Of a stretch of DNA of 64,000 bases, positions 35,552 to 44,349 are shown one piece after another. This DNA is from Clostridium magnum DSM 2767 (GTDB lineage: Bacteria; Bacillota; Clostridia; Clostridiales; Clostridiaceae). Each line of letters starts with the position of its first letter. Within the stretch, counting starts at the first letter, position 1. The position numbers were made by a program, and so were the translations under genes. Where the stretch lies: assembly GCF_001623875.1 (NCBI RefSeq), contig NZ_LWAE01000008.1, positions 186,001 to 250,000 on the forward strand, written 5' to 3'. The notes beneath the pieces were generated by a model. The model was not told where the DNA came from. It made no database searches and saw only the letters and a list, made by a program, of their open reading frames with translations.

Positions 35552-36730
35552 ATGGATAAAAAGAAAGAAATAGATGGACTGATAGAATCAGTTAAGAAAG
35601 AAGTAATTGTATGGCGAAGACATTTTCATCAAAATCCAGAGTTGTCATTTGAAGAAATAGAGACTTCACAATTTATTTATGACACATTGGTGTCTTTTGG
35701 GAATATGATTGTTTCACGTCCTACGAGAACAAGTGTTGTTGCTCGTTTGATTGGATCAAACCCCGGTAAGGTAGTCGCTATTCGTGCTGATATTGATGCC
35801 TTACCGATTCAAGAAGAAAATAATTTGCCGTACAAATCTCAGAATGATGGTGTTATGCATGCCTGTGGACATGATGGACATGCGTCAGTGCTTCTTGGAA
35901 CAGCAAAAATTATGAGTCATTTTAAGGAGCAAATAAGAGGTGAAGTACGTTTTATCTTCCAACATGCTGAGGAAATTCCACCTGGAGGAGCACATGAAAT
36001 GGTTAAAGCTGGAGTAATGGAAGGGGTAGATGAGGTATACGCAATTCATATTATGACTCTTGCTCCTGTTGGGAAAATAGATGTTGCACCAGGTATAGCT
36101 TCATCTGGAAATGATGCATTTAAAATAAAGATTCAAGGTAAAGGTGGTCACTCCTCTATGCCAAATGAAACAATAGATCCAATTGTTATTGGTTCTGAAA
36201 TTGTTAGTAATTTACAACATATTGTTTCACGTCAAATTAACCCTTACGAAAAAGTTGTTATTTCTGTTACAAAATTTCATGGTGGACATGCGTATAATAT
36301 TATACCTGACGCAGTTGAATTAGAGGGTTCTGTTCGTACTTTTAAACCTGAAATACGTAAAGAAATACCTACTCTTATGGAGAGGATTATAAAAGGAATT
36401 TGTGAAGCTCATGGAGCAACCTATATATTTGATTATAATTATGGCTACGATATGATAAAAAATAATAAAGAGGTAACTCAATTTGTGGAAGAAACCATTA
36501 TCAATACTTTTGGAACAGGGACATTAAGAAAGACAGAACCGATGATGGGGAGCGAGGATTTCTCAGCATTTGCCAATGAAGCACCCGGGTGTTTTGTTAT
36601 AGTAGGAGCTAAGAATGAGGAAAAGGGTATAGTATATCCCCATCATCATCCACGTTTTGATATTGATGAAGATTCTCTGAATATTGGAGTAGAATATTTT
36701 GTAAAACTTATTAGTAAAATTGTTCTTTAA
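35552..36730 (+). CDS. M20-family amidohydrolase/peptidase
   Basis: 392 residues from the ATG at 35552 (TTGGGAGGGACAAAT upstream; the longer frame begins at a TTG in front of that site). Metal-site motifs of the M20D group: HACGHDGHAS, FQHAEEIPPGGA with the Glu pair, and the C-terminal HHHPRFDIDE. The dimerisation domain begins near GKGGHSSMPNETIDP. The family hydrolyses N-acyl amino acids, hippurate or similar amides. It is followed by two membrane protein genes that may import its substrate or export its product. Confidence 0.92.
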   Translation: MDKKKEIDGLIESVKKEVIVWRRHFHQNPELSFEEIETSQFIYDTLVSFGNMIVSRPTRTSVVARLIGSNPGKVVAIRADIDALPIQEENNLPYKSQNDGVMHACGHDGHASVLLGTAKIMSHFKEQIRGEVRFIFQHAEEIPPGGAHEMVKAGVMEGVDEVYAIHIMTLAPVGKIDVAPGIASSGNDAFKIKIQGKGGHSSMPNETIDPIVIGSEIVSNLQHIVSRQINPYEKVVISVTKFHGGHAYNIIPDAVELEGSVRTFKPEIRKEIPTLMERIIKGICEAHGATYIFDYNYGYDMIKNNKEVTQFVEETIINTFGTGTLRKTEPMMGSEDFSAFANEAPGCFVIVGAKNEEKGIVYPHHHPRFDIDEDSLNIGVEYFVKLISKIVL

Positions 36731-36769
36731 TAAGCATAAAAATACATATTTAAAAAGAGGGCTGAAACT

Positions 36770-37606
36770 ATGAATAAAGAAAAATTAATCAATCCAAGGA
36801 TCCACCTTATAGTTCTATGCTTAGTAGTAGGTACAGAATTTGTTGGGGCGAAAAAGCTAAATGTTGGTTTTGGAGTTATAGCATTATTTCCAATGCTATA
36901 TGCTCTAGTTTTAGGAGGAATTATAAGTTTTCCTTCGTTTAAACTATTAAAAGAAAAAGAAATGTCTAAAGCATCAAATATTTTAGGAATTTCATTTGTA
37001 TTATTAGTAGCAAAACTAGGAACTATGCTTGGTCCTTCAATCATGAAAGTTTTCAATGAAGGATGGGCACTTCTATTCCAAGAAGTAGGACATTTCATTG
37101 GTACCATAGTTCTTGCACTTCCTGTTGCTGTTTTTTTGGGAATGAAGCGAGAAGCTATAGGTGCAACTTATTCAATAGACCGCGAAAACAATTTGGCTAT
37201 TATATCTGAAAAGTTTGGTGTCGAATCTCAAGAAAGTAAGGGAGCAATTGGAGTTTATATTTGTGGAACACTATTTGGTGCAATTTACTTAGGACTATTA
37301 GCTAGCATTTTAGGTGGAACAGGAATTTTTCATCCTTTAGCATTAGCAATGGGTGCAGGTGTTGGATCAGGTAGTATGATGGCTGCAGCAGCTGGTGCGC
37401 TAGTAGTTTTATTTCCTGACTTTAAAAACGATATACTTGTATTCTCTGGGGCGGCAAATTTAGCAACAACCATACTAGGTACATTTGTATGCGCATTTAT
37501 ATCGCTTCCCTTAGCAGAACGTTTTTACAATTGGCTGGAGCCAAGAATCGGTAGAAGAAATGAATCATCTTTAAATATTGAAAGGAGAAATATAAATGAA
37601 GAATAA
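36770..37606 (+). CDS. DUF3100-like integral membrane protein
   Basis: 278 residues with eight or nine hydrophobic helices. The residues VALPVAVFLGMKREAIGATYSI and AMGAGVGSGSMMAAAAGAL look like transporter re-entrant or Gly-rich helix regions. ATG follows AAAGAGGGCTGAAACT, 39 bases after the amidohydrolase stop. Its end overlaps the start of the next small membrane gene by 11 bases. The arrangement amidohydrolase plus this pair suggests one half of a two-component transporter. DUF3100 is recalled from similar clusters; substrate unknown. Confidence 0.7.
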   Translation: MNKEKLINPRIHLIVLCLVVGTEFVGAKKLNVGFGVIALFPMLYALVLGGIISFPSFKLLKEKEMSKASNILGISFVLLVAKLGTMLGPSIMKVFNEGWALLFQEVGHFIGTIVLALPVAVFLGMKREAIGATYSIDRENNLAIISEKFGVESQESKGAIGVYICGTLFGAIYLGLLASILGGTGIFHPLALAMGAGVGSGSMMAAAAGALVVLFPDFKNDILVFSGAANLATTILGTFVCAFISLPLAERFYNWLEPRIGRRNESSLNIERRNINEE

Positions 37607-38042
37607 TGCTATTACATTGAGTGCTATAGGGCTAATAACATTGGTTGGAAACTGGATAGGGTTTGGGATTAAACCACTTGAAGCACTTCCTGGAATGGCT
37701 ATTCTTGTTGCTATAGCTCTTTTGGGTTGGTGGATAAGTAAAATTATTCCAATAAAAGTGGAGTCACCTACTGTTGTATGGATTTCACTTTTGGCACTTA
37801 TTTTGACATCACCAATTTTTCCAGGACATGAAATGTTAACAAAAATTACAAACAAAGTAAACTTTATGGCACTGACAACACCGGTTCTATCTTATGCAGG
37901 ATTATCTTTAGGAAAAGATATCGATACATTTAAAAAGTTAGGATTAAGAATCATTATTGTCTCATTGCTTGTTTACACAGGTACATTCATATTCGCAACT
38001 GGATTTGCACAGATAGTATTAAAATTAAATGGTACTATCTAA
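37596..38042 (+). CDS. Small integral membrane partner of the DUF3100-like protein
   Basis: 148 residues with four or five membrane helices. ATG lies inside the 3' end of the previous gene, with GAAAGGAGAAATATAA as ribosome site, so the two are translationally coupled. The C-terminal half (LTTPVLSYAGLSLGKDIDTFKKLGLR) looks like a half-transporter segment. Probably the second subunit of the putative transporter for the amidohydrolase substrate. Confidence 0.7.
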   Translation: MKNNAITLSAIGLITLVGNWIGFGIKPLEALPGMAILVAIALLGWWISKIIPIKVESPTVVWISLLALILTSPIFPGHEMLTKITNKVNFMALTTPVLSYAGLSLGKDIDTFKKLGLRIIIVSLLVYTGTFIFATGFAQIVLKLNGTI

Positions 38043-38125
38043 CTTGAGATTTACATAAGATAAAGAAAGCGGAAGTAATGCATAAACTATATTTCCATTA
38101 CTTTAAGAATCTTTATTATAGCAAC

Positions 38126-38231
38126 TAAGGCCTGTATTCCTTATTTTAGGATGCAGGTCTTAATTAATATAGAATCATGAAAAGTTAAGTTACCCAAACA
38201 TGATACTTATAGAAGTATTATGTTCGGGTAA
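38126..38231. terminator. Two hairpins between convergent genes
   Basis: CTAAGGCCTGTATTCC with GGATGCAGGTCTTAATT (38126-38165) and TTACCCAAACATGATACTT with AAGTATTATGTTCGGGTAA (38190-38231). The first probably ends the amidohydrolase operon; the second ends the minus-strand LysM/GH18 gene, whose stop is 34 bases away. Confidence 0.65.
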
Positions 38232-38264
38232 TTTGAAAAATCTTATTTAAAGCTAATTGTAAAT

Positions 38265-39551
38265 TTATCGTTTTACTACATCAAAGTTGTTTTCTATCAA
38301 CAGCCAGTTTTGAGGGAAAGGAAGCCCGAGTTTCCAATAGCTAACCCCTCGTAGACCTAGCTCCTTTACTAGGTTAAACTTCGCTTGAATTGATCTTGCA
38401 TCTTCAAACCATACTTTATGCTGTTTTCCAGCACTATCTGTATAATTGAAATGAGGGGCCTGTGCTTTAGTGTCATATCTGATTGGCACATTATTTTCTG
38501 CTGCAATTTCAATGGCGCGCTGAGGACTGACTGCCTTTGCATATTGTCCTCCTGGTACATAAGGAAGTGTCCAATCATATCCATATAAGTTCTGTCCCAT
38601 CATAATTTTGGAAGCAGGCATCTCAGTTAAAGCGTATTCAATTACATCTCTTACAGGACCTATTGGTGATACGGGCATTGGTGGACCACCACTGAATCCC
38701 CACTCATAAGTCATTAAGACAACAAAATCTGCAATTTCTCCATGAGCTTTGTAGTCGTGGGCTTGATACCAAGGACCTGCTTGAGTGGCACTTGTTTTTG
38801 GTGCTAGAGCTGTAGACATTAGTAATCCTTCTGCGGATAATCTTGCTTTTGCCTTCCTTAAAAAGTTAGTATAGTTTTGTCTTAGTTCAGGCGGCAAAAA
38901 TTCCATATCAAAATGTACATCTCTAAAGTTAGATTGTTTTGCTGTTGAAATAATGTTATTAAGCAAACGATCTTGTATTTCTGGATTTGTTAAGATAATT
39001 CTTCCTAATTCTGCACTGAATTTTCCTTCCTCAAGATTAGTAACTACCATCATCAAAGTTGCACCATTTGCTCTGGCTATAGCTGAAAAGTTATCTAACG
39101 GAGGAGCTTGTAATGTTCCATCTCTCTTAATTCGAAAACTAAATGGTGCCAAGTATGTCAAAAATGGTGCTGCACTTCGAGCTGACTGCTGTAGTTCTGG
39201 AGTGACCCTTCCACCTAGCGGTTCAACATATGCGTTTATTTCTGCCTTTCTTTTAGGTCGAGGAGGAATATACAATCTTAATCCAACTTTCAGTGGCTGG
39301 GTAGCTGAAATTCTATTGGCCTGAGCAATTGTTTGATAGCTTATTCCAAGACGACGTCCAATACTGTACAAGTTATCACCTGGTTGAACCCAATAATAGC
39401 TTCCAACTATAGGAATTACCATTGTCTGGCCTACTACTAATTGGTTAGGGTTTGGAATTTCATTAGCTCTCACAATTGCTGGAACTGTGGAATTATATGC
39501 TCTTGCTATTTCAAGTATTGATTGTCCTGGTTGAACAACATGAATTTGCAT
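38265..39551 (-). CDS. Spore cortex-type hydrolase: two LysM plus GH18 (SleL/YaaH-like)
   Basis: 428 residues from the ATG at 39551 (GAAGGAGATATC upstream). Two LysM modules start the protein (IHVVQPGQSILEIARAYNS; YYWVQPGDNLYSIGRRLGIS). The GH18 barrel follows, with the catalytic segment DVHFDMEF, in which the Glu is the acid, and later MTYEWGFSGGPP and GVSYWKLG. This is the YaaH/SleL layout, an N-acetylglucosaminidase acting on spore cortex fragments during germination. It has no signal peptide, as usual for this spore protein. Confidence 0.93.
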   Translation of the reverse strand: MQIHVVQPGQSILEIARAYNSTVPAIVRANEIPNPNQLVVGQTMVIPIVGSYYWVQPGDNLYSIGRRLGISYQTIAQANRISATQPLKVGLRLYIPPRPKRKAEINAYVEPLGGRVTPELQQSARSAAPFLTYLAPFSFRIKRDGTLQAPPLDNFSAIARANGATLMMVVTNLEEGKFSAELGRIILTNPEIQDRLLNNIISTAKQSNFRDVHFDMEFLPPELRQNYTNFLRKAKARLSAEGLLMSTALAPKTSATQAGPWYQAHDYKAHGEIADFVVLMTYEWGFSGGPPMPVSPIGPVRDVIEYALTEMPASKIMMGQNLYGYDWTLPYVPGGQYAKAVSPQRAIEIAAENNVPIRYDTKAQAPHFNYTDSAGKQHKVWFEDARSIQAKFNLVKELGLRGVSYWKLGLPFPQNWLLIENNFDVVKR

Positions 39552-39653
39552 GATATCTCCTTCTAATAACATAATTTACCTATATCATTATATGAAATAG
39601 AAAGAAAATGATGCTAATATATTAGTTTAAAATAATAGTCACTTATCTGATAC

Positions 39654-40393
39654 ATGACTTTAGAAGAGTTTAAAATAGCTAACAAATGTTTTATAGAGGA
39701 AGGCACAGAAAACAACATAGTAGATGGCGCTAAATATGTTTTAGCGGACACCTCCACTGATGAGCCTAGTGCAGCAATTTTTAGTAAGGATAACCTTGTT
39801 ATAAACGGAAATGGTAAACTAACTGTTAAGGGAAATTATAAGGATGGAATTACTAGTAAAGATGATTTAAAAGTTATGGGAGGAAATATTCAAATTACAG
39901 CAGTTGATGATGGTTTAGTAGGACGTGACATATTAGCAGTAAAAGATGGTACCATAACTATTGAATCAGGTGGAGATGCAGTGAAGTCTTCAAATGATAC
40001 AGACAGTACTCAAGGAATTATAGCTATTGAAAAGGGTACCTTTAACCTAAAAGCCCAAAAGGATGGAATACAAGCAGAAACAGCAATACTTATTGCAGAT
40101 GGTTCCTTTAATATTACCACTGGCGGAGGCAGTGTAAACGGCACTAAAAAAGCAGAAGAAGGCATGAGAGGACCAATGGGTGGTAAGGACAATAATACCC
40201 TACAACTAATGCTGAAACAGAAACTGATGGACTTTATACTGATGGAAATTATGAAGGTGGAACAAAGGTTGTAGACTTTACTATTTCAAGTTCAGTAACT
40301 TGGCTTAACGAATCTGGAGTGACAACTGCTAAAAGTTCTATGCATGGAGGTAAAGGAGGTCAAAAAGGTCAAGCGCCTACTACAGGTCAATAA
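39654..40393 (+). pseudogene. DUF4353 carbohydrate-binding-type surface protein, truncated and frameshifted
   Basis: The first frame (to 40274) has the beta-helix-like DUF4353 repeats: KYVLADTSTDEPSAAIFSKD, LVINGNGKLTVKGNYKDGI, DDGLVGRDILAVKDG. The N-terminal signal and first strands are absent. After GMRGPMGGKDNNT the frame breaks. A second frame resumes TNAETETDGLYTDGNYEGGT, with VVDFTISSSVTWLNESGVTT and a Gly-rich tail to the TAA at 40391-40393. In intact relatives these segments are far apart, so a deletion joined them. DUF4353 proteins usually accompany VTC, DUF4956 and CotH genes, and VTC and DUF4956 lie 4 kb away. Repeat copy R4 begins at the stop codon. Confidence 0.78.
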
Positions 40394-40579
40394 TGAAGTG
40401 TAAACTTGAATCAGATGGAGGTTCAAACTCCACCTGATTCTTAGTTGAACGAATCCAGGGAGATAGCCGCTGGCAACGTACACTTTGAAGAAAAGCAGCG
40501 AACCAAAATCTCTGATTTTGTGTGAGTCGCTTTCACAGAGTGCGTATGGGAGTATTAGAGCGGGTAGTCATCGGATAAA
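40393..40579 (+). repeat. Large modular repeat, copy R4 (short tip)
   Basis: Begins ATGAAGTGTAAACTTGAATC, sharing its first base with the DUF4353 remnant's TAA stop, and ends GTCATCGGATAAA. The left hairpin is CAGATGGAG/CTCCACCTG; the right domain has AAAATCTCTGATTTT and AGCGAACC/GAGTCGCT. A short hairpin with TAGGTTTTAC/GTAAAACCTA and a T run follows (about 40589-40630), ending the convergent kinase gene. Confidence 0.85.
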
Positions 40580-40629
40580 TAAAAAAGATAGGTTTTACTT
40601 GTGAAAGTAAGTAAAACCTATCTCTTTTT

Positions 40630-41895
40630 TTATTTATTTCCTACACGAGGAAGTTCAACTGTGAAGGTAGTGTTTTCATTTAAGCTGCTCTTAACAGATA
40701 TTTTACCATTATGCTGTTCTACAATAGCTTTAGCTATAGAGAGTCCTAATCCATAGCCTCCACTGTTTTTTGAACGAGACTTGTCAACACAGTAGAATCT
40801 ATCAAAAATTTTGTCTAGATGTTCTTCAGATATTCCCTTGCCAGTATTGGATATTTTAAGTATCGCTTTGTTATTATACTTTTTAAATGAGAGAGAAATC
40901 TTGCCTTCAGGATTTGTATATTTTAAAGCATTATCTAGTAATATCATTACAACTTGTTTAATTTGCTCGCTGTTTCCGTGACTTATAACATTAGGCTCAA
41001 TATTATAATCCAGAACCATATTATTTTCAAAAATAGAGGCTTCCATTGTTAAAATAACATTTTCTATAGTTTCGCTTAAATCAAAATCAGTAGAAATTAA
41101 CTTCATATCTGAGTTATCTGCTTTAGCAAGATATAGTAAATCATTTGTCAATTTAGTCATTCTCTCAACCTCTGATTTTATAAAGTAAATCCATTTGGAT
41201 TGATTTATTATAGTATCTTCACTGTTTGATAAAAGTACATCAGCATTTGTATTTATAACAGCCAGCGGCGTCTTCAACTCATGAGATGCGTCTGCAACGA
41301 ACTGTTTTTGCCTATCAAAGGTTTCTTTAATTGGTTTTATAGATTTATTGGCAAAGAACCTACTTATAAAGTAAATTGCTATAAGCGTAACTAAAGCTAC
41401 AGCTGAGAATGTATAAATTAAGTTTGTTAGATATGAGTATCTTGAAGTTACATCTAAAAATACCATTTTATAGCCTAAATCCTCTGGAGATTCCTTAATT
41501 ACAAATTCCCAGTAAGTATCCTCTAGCTTGAACCTACCATTGCTTGAGTTTTCTGATAAAGCCTTATCTTTTGCTGATTCATAAAATTTTTCATCCATAT
41601 CAAATATAGAAAAACTGTTTATTATTTTTTTGTTATTATCAATTATTAATGTAAAGGATATGGAGCGTTCTCCGCGGTGTTCTTCTTTTTTATTATTGCT
41701 ATCTAGATTATGTTGTTCCTTTAGAATGTTATCAGGCTTTTTGTTAAAATCCGATACTTTGCTCATTTCCATAGATATATCATTACGTACGTTTTTATAG
41801 GTGATCAAATATATACTTGTGAAAGAAATTATCATCATAATGGAAATGATAACTAAATTTAACACCAGAAATCTGTTTCTAAGCTGTTTAAACAT
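40630..41895 (-). CDS. Sensor histidine kinase
   Basis: 421 residues. Two membrane helices (about 10-33 and 152-173) enclose a 120-residue extracellular sensor. The kinase core follows without a clear HAMP: H-box FVADASHELKTPLAVI, N-box VVMILLDNALKYTN, G1 ISNTGKGIS, F and G2 GGYGLGLSIAKAIVEQH. ATG follows AGGGAGCCTATT. The partner response regulator is immediately upstream on the same strand, but repeat copy R5 is wedged between them. Confidence 0.94.
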   Translation of the reverse strand: MFKQLRNRFLVLNLVIISIMMIISFTSIYLITYKNVRNDISMEMSKVSDFNKKPDNILKEQHNLDSNNKKEEHRGERSISFTLIIDNNKKIINSFSIFDMDEKFYESAKDKALSENSSNGRFKLEDTYWEFVIKESPEDLGYKMVFLDVTSRYSYLTNLIYTFSAVALVTLIAIYFISRFFANKSIKPIKETFDRQKQFVADASHELKTPLAVINTNADVLLSNSEDTIINQSKWIYFIKSEVERMTKLTNDLLYLAKADNSDMKLISTDFDLSETIENVILTMEASIFENNMVLDYNIEPNVISHGNSEQIKQVVMILLDNALKYTNPEGKISLSFKKYNNKAILKISNTGKGISEEHLDKIFDRFYCVDKSRSKNSGGYGLGLSIAKAIVEQHNGKISVKSSLNENTTFTVELPRVGNK

Positions 41896-41913
41896 AATAG
41901 GCTCCCTTCAAAA

Positions 41914-42100
41914 TTCATCCGATGACTACCCGCTCTAATACTCCCATACGCACTCTGTGAAAGCGACTCACACAAAATCAGAGATTTTGGTTCGCTGCTT
42001 TTCTTCAAAGTGGGAGTAAAGACCGGTTACGTCCCTGGATTCGTTCAACTAAGAATCAGGTGGAGTTTGAAACCCCATCTGATTCAAGTTTATACTTCAT
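41914..42100 (-). repeat. Large modular repeat, copy R5 (short tip), inside a two-component operon
   Basis: Minus-strand orientation, same as the operon. Left end ATGAAGTATAAACTTGAATC (42100) is three bases after the response-regulator stop; right end CATCGGATGAA (41914) is just before the kinase ribosome site. The hairpin is CAGATGGGG/CTCCACCTG and the right domain is complete. The whole inter-cistronic region is the repeat. Confidence 0.88.
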
Positions 42101-42103
42101 CCA

Positions 42104-42778
42104 TTAGTTTGACTCTAAAATATAGCCTACACCTCTTACGGTGTTAATAGTAACTTTAGAGTTTAAGTAAGTCAGTTTCTTTCGTAAAAAGGAGATATAA
42201 ACTTCTACATGATTATGCTCAACCTCAGAGTCGAAGCCCCACAGTTTTTCAATTATAAGCTCCTTTGAGGAAGCTATGTTTTTCCTCATAATAAGCAGCT
42301 CTAAAAGCTGAGATTCCTTCAATATAAGTTTGATCTCTTTATTGTCTTTACTTAATTTCAAGGTAGAAGTATTTAACTGTAAATCTCCAAATTTTAAGGA
42401 ATTGTCCTGTAGTACCTCACCTTTCCGTCTTGACATAGCTCTTATTCTGGCAAGTAGTTCTTCACTTGCAAAGGGTTTTGCTAAGTAATCATCAGCACCA
42501 CTGTCTAGTCCAAGGACCTTGTCGCTTATTTCTCCTCTTGCAGTTAGAAGTATGACCGGAGTAGAAATTTCTTCTTTCCTAATAGTTTTAAGAATAGTTA
42601 TACCATCCATTTTAGGAAGCATAATATCTAAAACTATTAAATCGTAGATGTTGGTTAAGGCATTATCTAAGCCACTTTCTCCATCGTTAACAGCATCTAC
42701 AGTATAATTATTTTTTCTTAGTATTTGTGCTAAAGCCTCAGCTAAAGGAAGTTCATCTTCTACTATCAAAATTCTCAT
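42104..42778 (-). CDS. OmpR-family response regulator
   Basis: 224 residues. Receiver domain MRILIVEDELPLAEALAQIL with the phosphoacceptor Asp in DLIVLDIMLPKMDG, the T/S switch in VILLTARGE and Lys in YLAKPF. C-terminal winged helix with ELLIMRKNIASSKELIIEKL and VEVYISFLRKKL. Probably controls the neighbouring VTC/DUF4956 surface locus or its own operon. The ATG follows AAGGAGCGAATA. Confidence 0.95.
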   Translation of the reverse strand: MRILIVEDELPLAEALAQILRKNNYTVDAVNDGESGLDNALTNIYDLIVLDIMLPKMDGITILKTIRKEEISTPVILLTARGEISDKVLGLDSGADDYLAKPFASEELLARIRAMSRRKGEVLQDNSLKFGDLQLNTSTLKLSKDNKEIKLILKESQLLELLIMRKNIASSKELIIEKLWGFDSEVEHNHVEVYISFLRKKLTYLNSKVTINTVRGVGYILESN

Positions 42779-42839
42779 ATTATTCGCTCCTTACTTTAGG
42801 ATATGTTTATCTCTAATTATATCATAAGAAAGCTTTAGT

Positions 42840-42890
42840 GAACTCTCCCCCACTTTAGAAGTGGGGGCTTCATAAGACTTAAAAATCTAT
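42840..42890 (-). ncRNA. Probable right-end guide (omega/re) RNA scaffold of tnpB
   Basis: In TnpB systems the guide RNA spans the end of tnpB and the right-end hairpin, with the guide taken from flanking DNA. Here the hairpin CCCCCACTT/AAGTGGGGG lies 20 bases past the tnpB stop; the guide would be read from about 42837 downward. Extent is inferred; only the hairpin is seen directly. Confidence 0.45.
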
Positions 42891-44134
42891 GCAATCTTTA
42901 TTCTTATAGGCGTATCCACTTCGCCACTACTGTATAGGACTTGTAAGCCCACAACGCTACTTTTCTTTAATATGTTTAATGCTCCGTTAACATCAGCATT
43001 TAGGTAATATCCATTTTTAGTTTTATACAATCCTCTTTTAATTCTTTTACCACTAAAAATTATATCTGCTGGATTATCTGCATTGTATTTAGGTATAGTA
43101 TCATTATCAAAAAAACTCGCCCTTGAAGTATAGCTTTCTTCTTGTTTTACAAAGTTAATCCCATATAGCTTACAAAGATATTCTAACTTTTCTTTTATAT
43201 TTCCAACTGGTATATTAACAAAGTTCTGATTATTAATTTTACCTAAATTACTATCTCTTTGAAGTGTTTGATTATATCCAATTACTAGGTTTCCTATATT
43301 GTTTTCTAAGCAATAATTAATGATATATCTACAGGTTTTATTAATGTAATCATTTACTTTATTATTTCTGTTGTTTTTTAATATAGACTGTGTTTTAGTA
43401 GTTCCCTTAGCCCCTTGTAAGTCCTTTATGCTTTGTAGTCTACTATTTTCCTTATTAAACCATTGGTTAATAGACTTTAATTTTCTTCCATCTATGATAA
43501 ATGTTTTTCCCTGGTTAGTTACACAAGTTGCCAGATTATTTAACCCTATATCTATTGCAAGTGCTTTTGTTTTATCTAAATCCCTTTGAGCTTCAACTAC
43601 TTCATAAGTATATTGTATTTCAAAGAACCTTGCATTATCTTTAGGTATTATTCTAATCTCTTTTACTTTCTTATCTAAAAGTATAGGTGGTATTTTAATT
43701 TTAATAGGCTTATGAGTCTTTTTATAATTGTTAGAATAAGGAATAATTAGTTCATTACCCTTTACCCTTACAAAGCCTATTACAAGAGTTGCAAAACCAT
43801 CTTTTTTAAGATATTTAGGCAGTTTAATTGCTCTAAAATCATATGTACCCTTTTTTGCAAGTTTAATTAGTCCGAAAAATGACTTAAATACTCCATCTAC
43901 CTCTTTTAGAATTTGTTGAGCCATGTTACTGTTTAGTAATTTATAAGTTTCATTACTTTTACAAATAGCATAGTTCTTTTCATAATTAAGATACTCTTTT
44001 TGATCAAAGTAATATTGTCTTACATTATACAAACCATAGTTATATAGATTTTTAGCAATATGAGATAACTCTCTAAGATTTTCATAGTCTTCTTTAGATA
44101 GTTTTTTCAACTGTTGTTTTACACATAGATACAT
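42887..44134 (-). CDS. tnpB: TnpB RNA-guided nuclease, zinc-finger-less type
   Basis: 415 residues, ATG after GAGGTGAATAAAG. RuvC-like motifs are in order: ALAIDIGLNNLATC (first Asp), then KQEESYTSRASFFD (Glu), and YYLNADVNGALNIL (last Asp). Between the last two, the usual CxxC...CxxC zinc finger is replaced by a cysteine-free stretch with SGKRIKRGLYK, a known subgroup. TnpB cleaves DNA under guidance of a right-end RNA and helps retain the element. The frame is intact, so it may be active. Confidence 0.92.
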   Translation of the reverse strand: MYLCVKQQLKKLSKEDYENLRELSHIAKNLYNYGLYNVRQYYFDQKEYLNYEKNYAICKSNETYKLLNSNMAQQILKEVDGVFKSFFGLIKLAKKGTYDFRAIKLPKYLKKDGFATLVIGFVRVKGNELIIPYSNNYKKTHKPIKIKIPPILLDKKVKEIRIIPKDNARFFEIQYTYEVVEAQRDLDKTKALAIDIGLNNLATCVTNQGKTFIIDGRKLKSINQWFNKENSRLQSIKDLQGAKGTTKTQSILKNNRNNKVNDYINKTCRYIINYCLENNIGNLVIGYNQTLQRDSNLGKINNQNFVNIPVGNIKEKLEYLCKLYGINFVKQEESYTSRASFFDNDTIPKYNADNPADIIFSGKRIKRGLYKTKNGYYLNADVNGALNILKKSSVVGLQVLYSSGEVDTPIRIKIA

Positions 44135-44349
44135 CTTTATTCACCTCACTTTCTGCTTATATTATACCACCATTTTACTATTAATTATAGTATTGAGTAA
44201 AATGTAATATCATGATATACACGCAGGCTTAAATGAATTTACCAAAGTTATTGAAGCTTTTAAAAGTATTTAAGGTTTGTTTAAGGTTAGGCTTCTAAAA
44301 TAAAGTTAAAGCAGTAAACTCTTTAAAGTTAGTAGAAAGGAGAAGTTAA

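Larger units (their letters stand above)
42838..44203 (-). mobile_element. IS200/IS605-type element carrying only tnpB
   Basis: Left end (44203 side, upstream of tnpB) has an imperfect hairpin ATTTTACT/AGTAAAAT and is preceded on the minus strand by TTAC, a typical IS605 target. Right end has CCCCCACTT-tag-AAGTGGGGG followed by GAGAGTTCAC, ending near 42838. No tnpA transposase is present, so this is a stand-alone tnpB unit mobilised in trans if at all. It sits between the two-component genes and the VTC operon. Confidence 0.75.

Noticed and set aside
40393..40440. Possible small peptide in the repeats beginning MKCKLESDG
   Set aside because: The ATG is at the element end without a consistent ribosome site, the frame differs in length between copies, is stopped after two codons in R1 and R7, and the base changes preserve pairing rather than codons.
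42838..44203. The large repeats as non-autonomous relatives of the tnpB element
   Set aside because: The ends differ: the tnpB element ends in the CCCCCACTT hairpin and TTCAC, which none of the repeats has.
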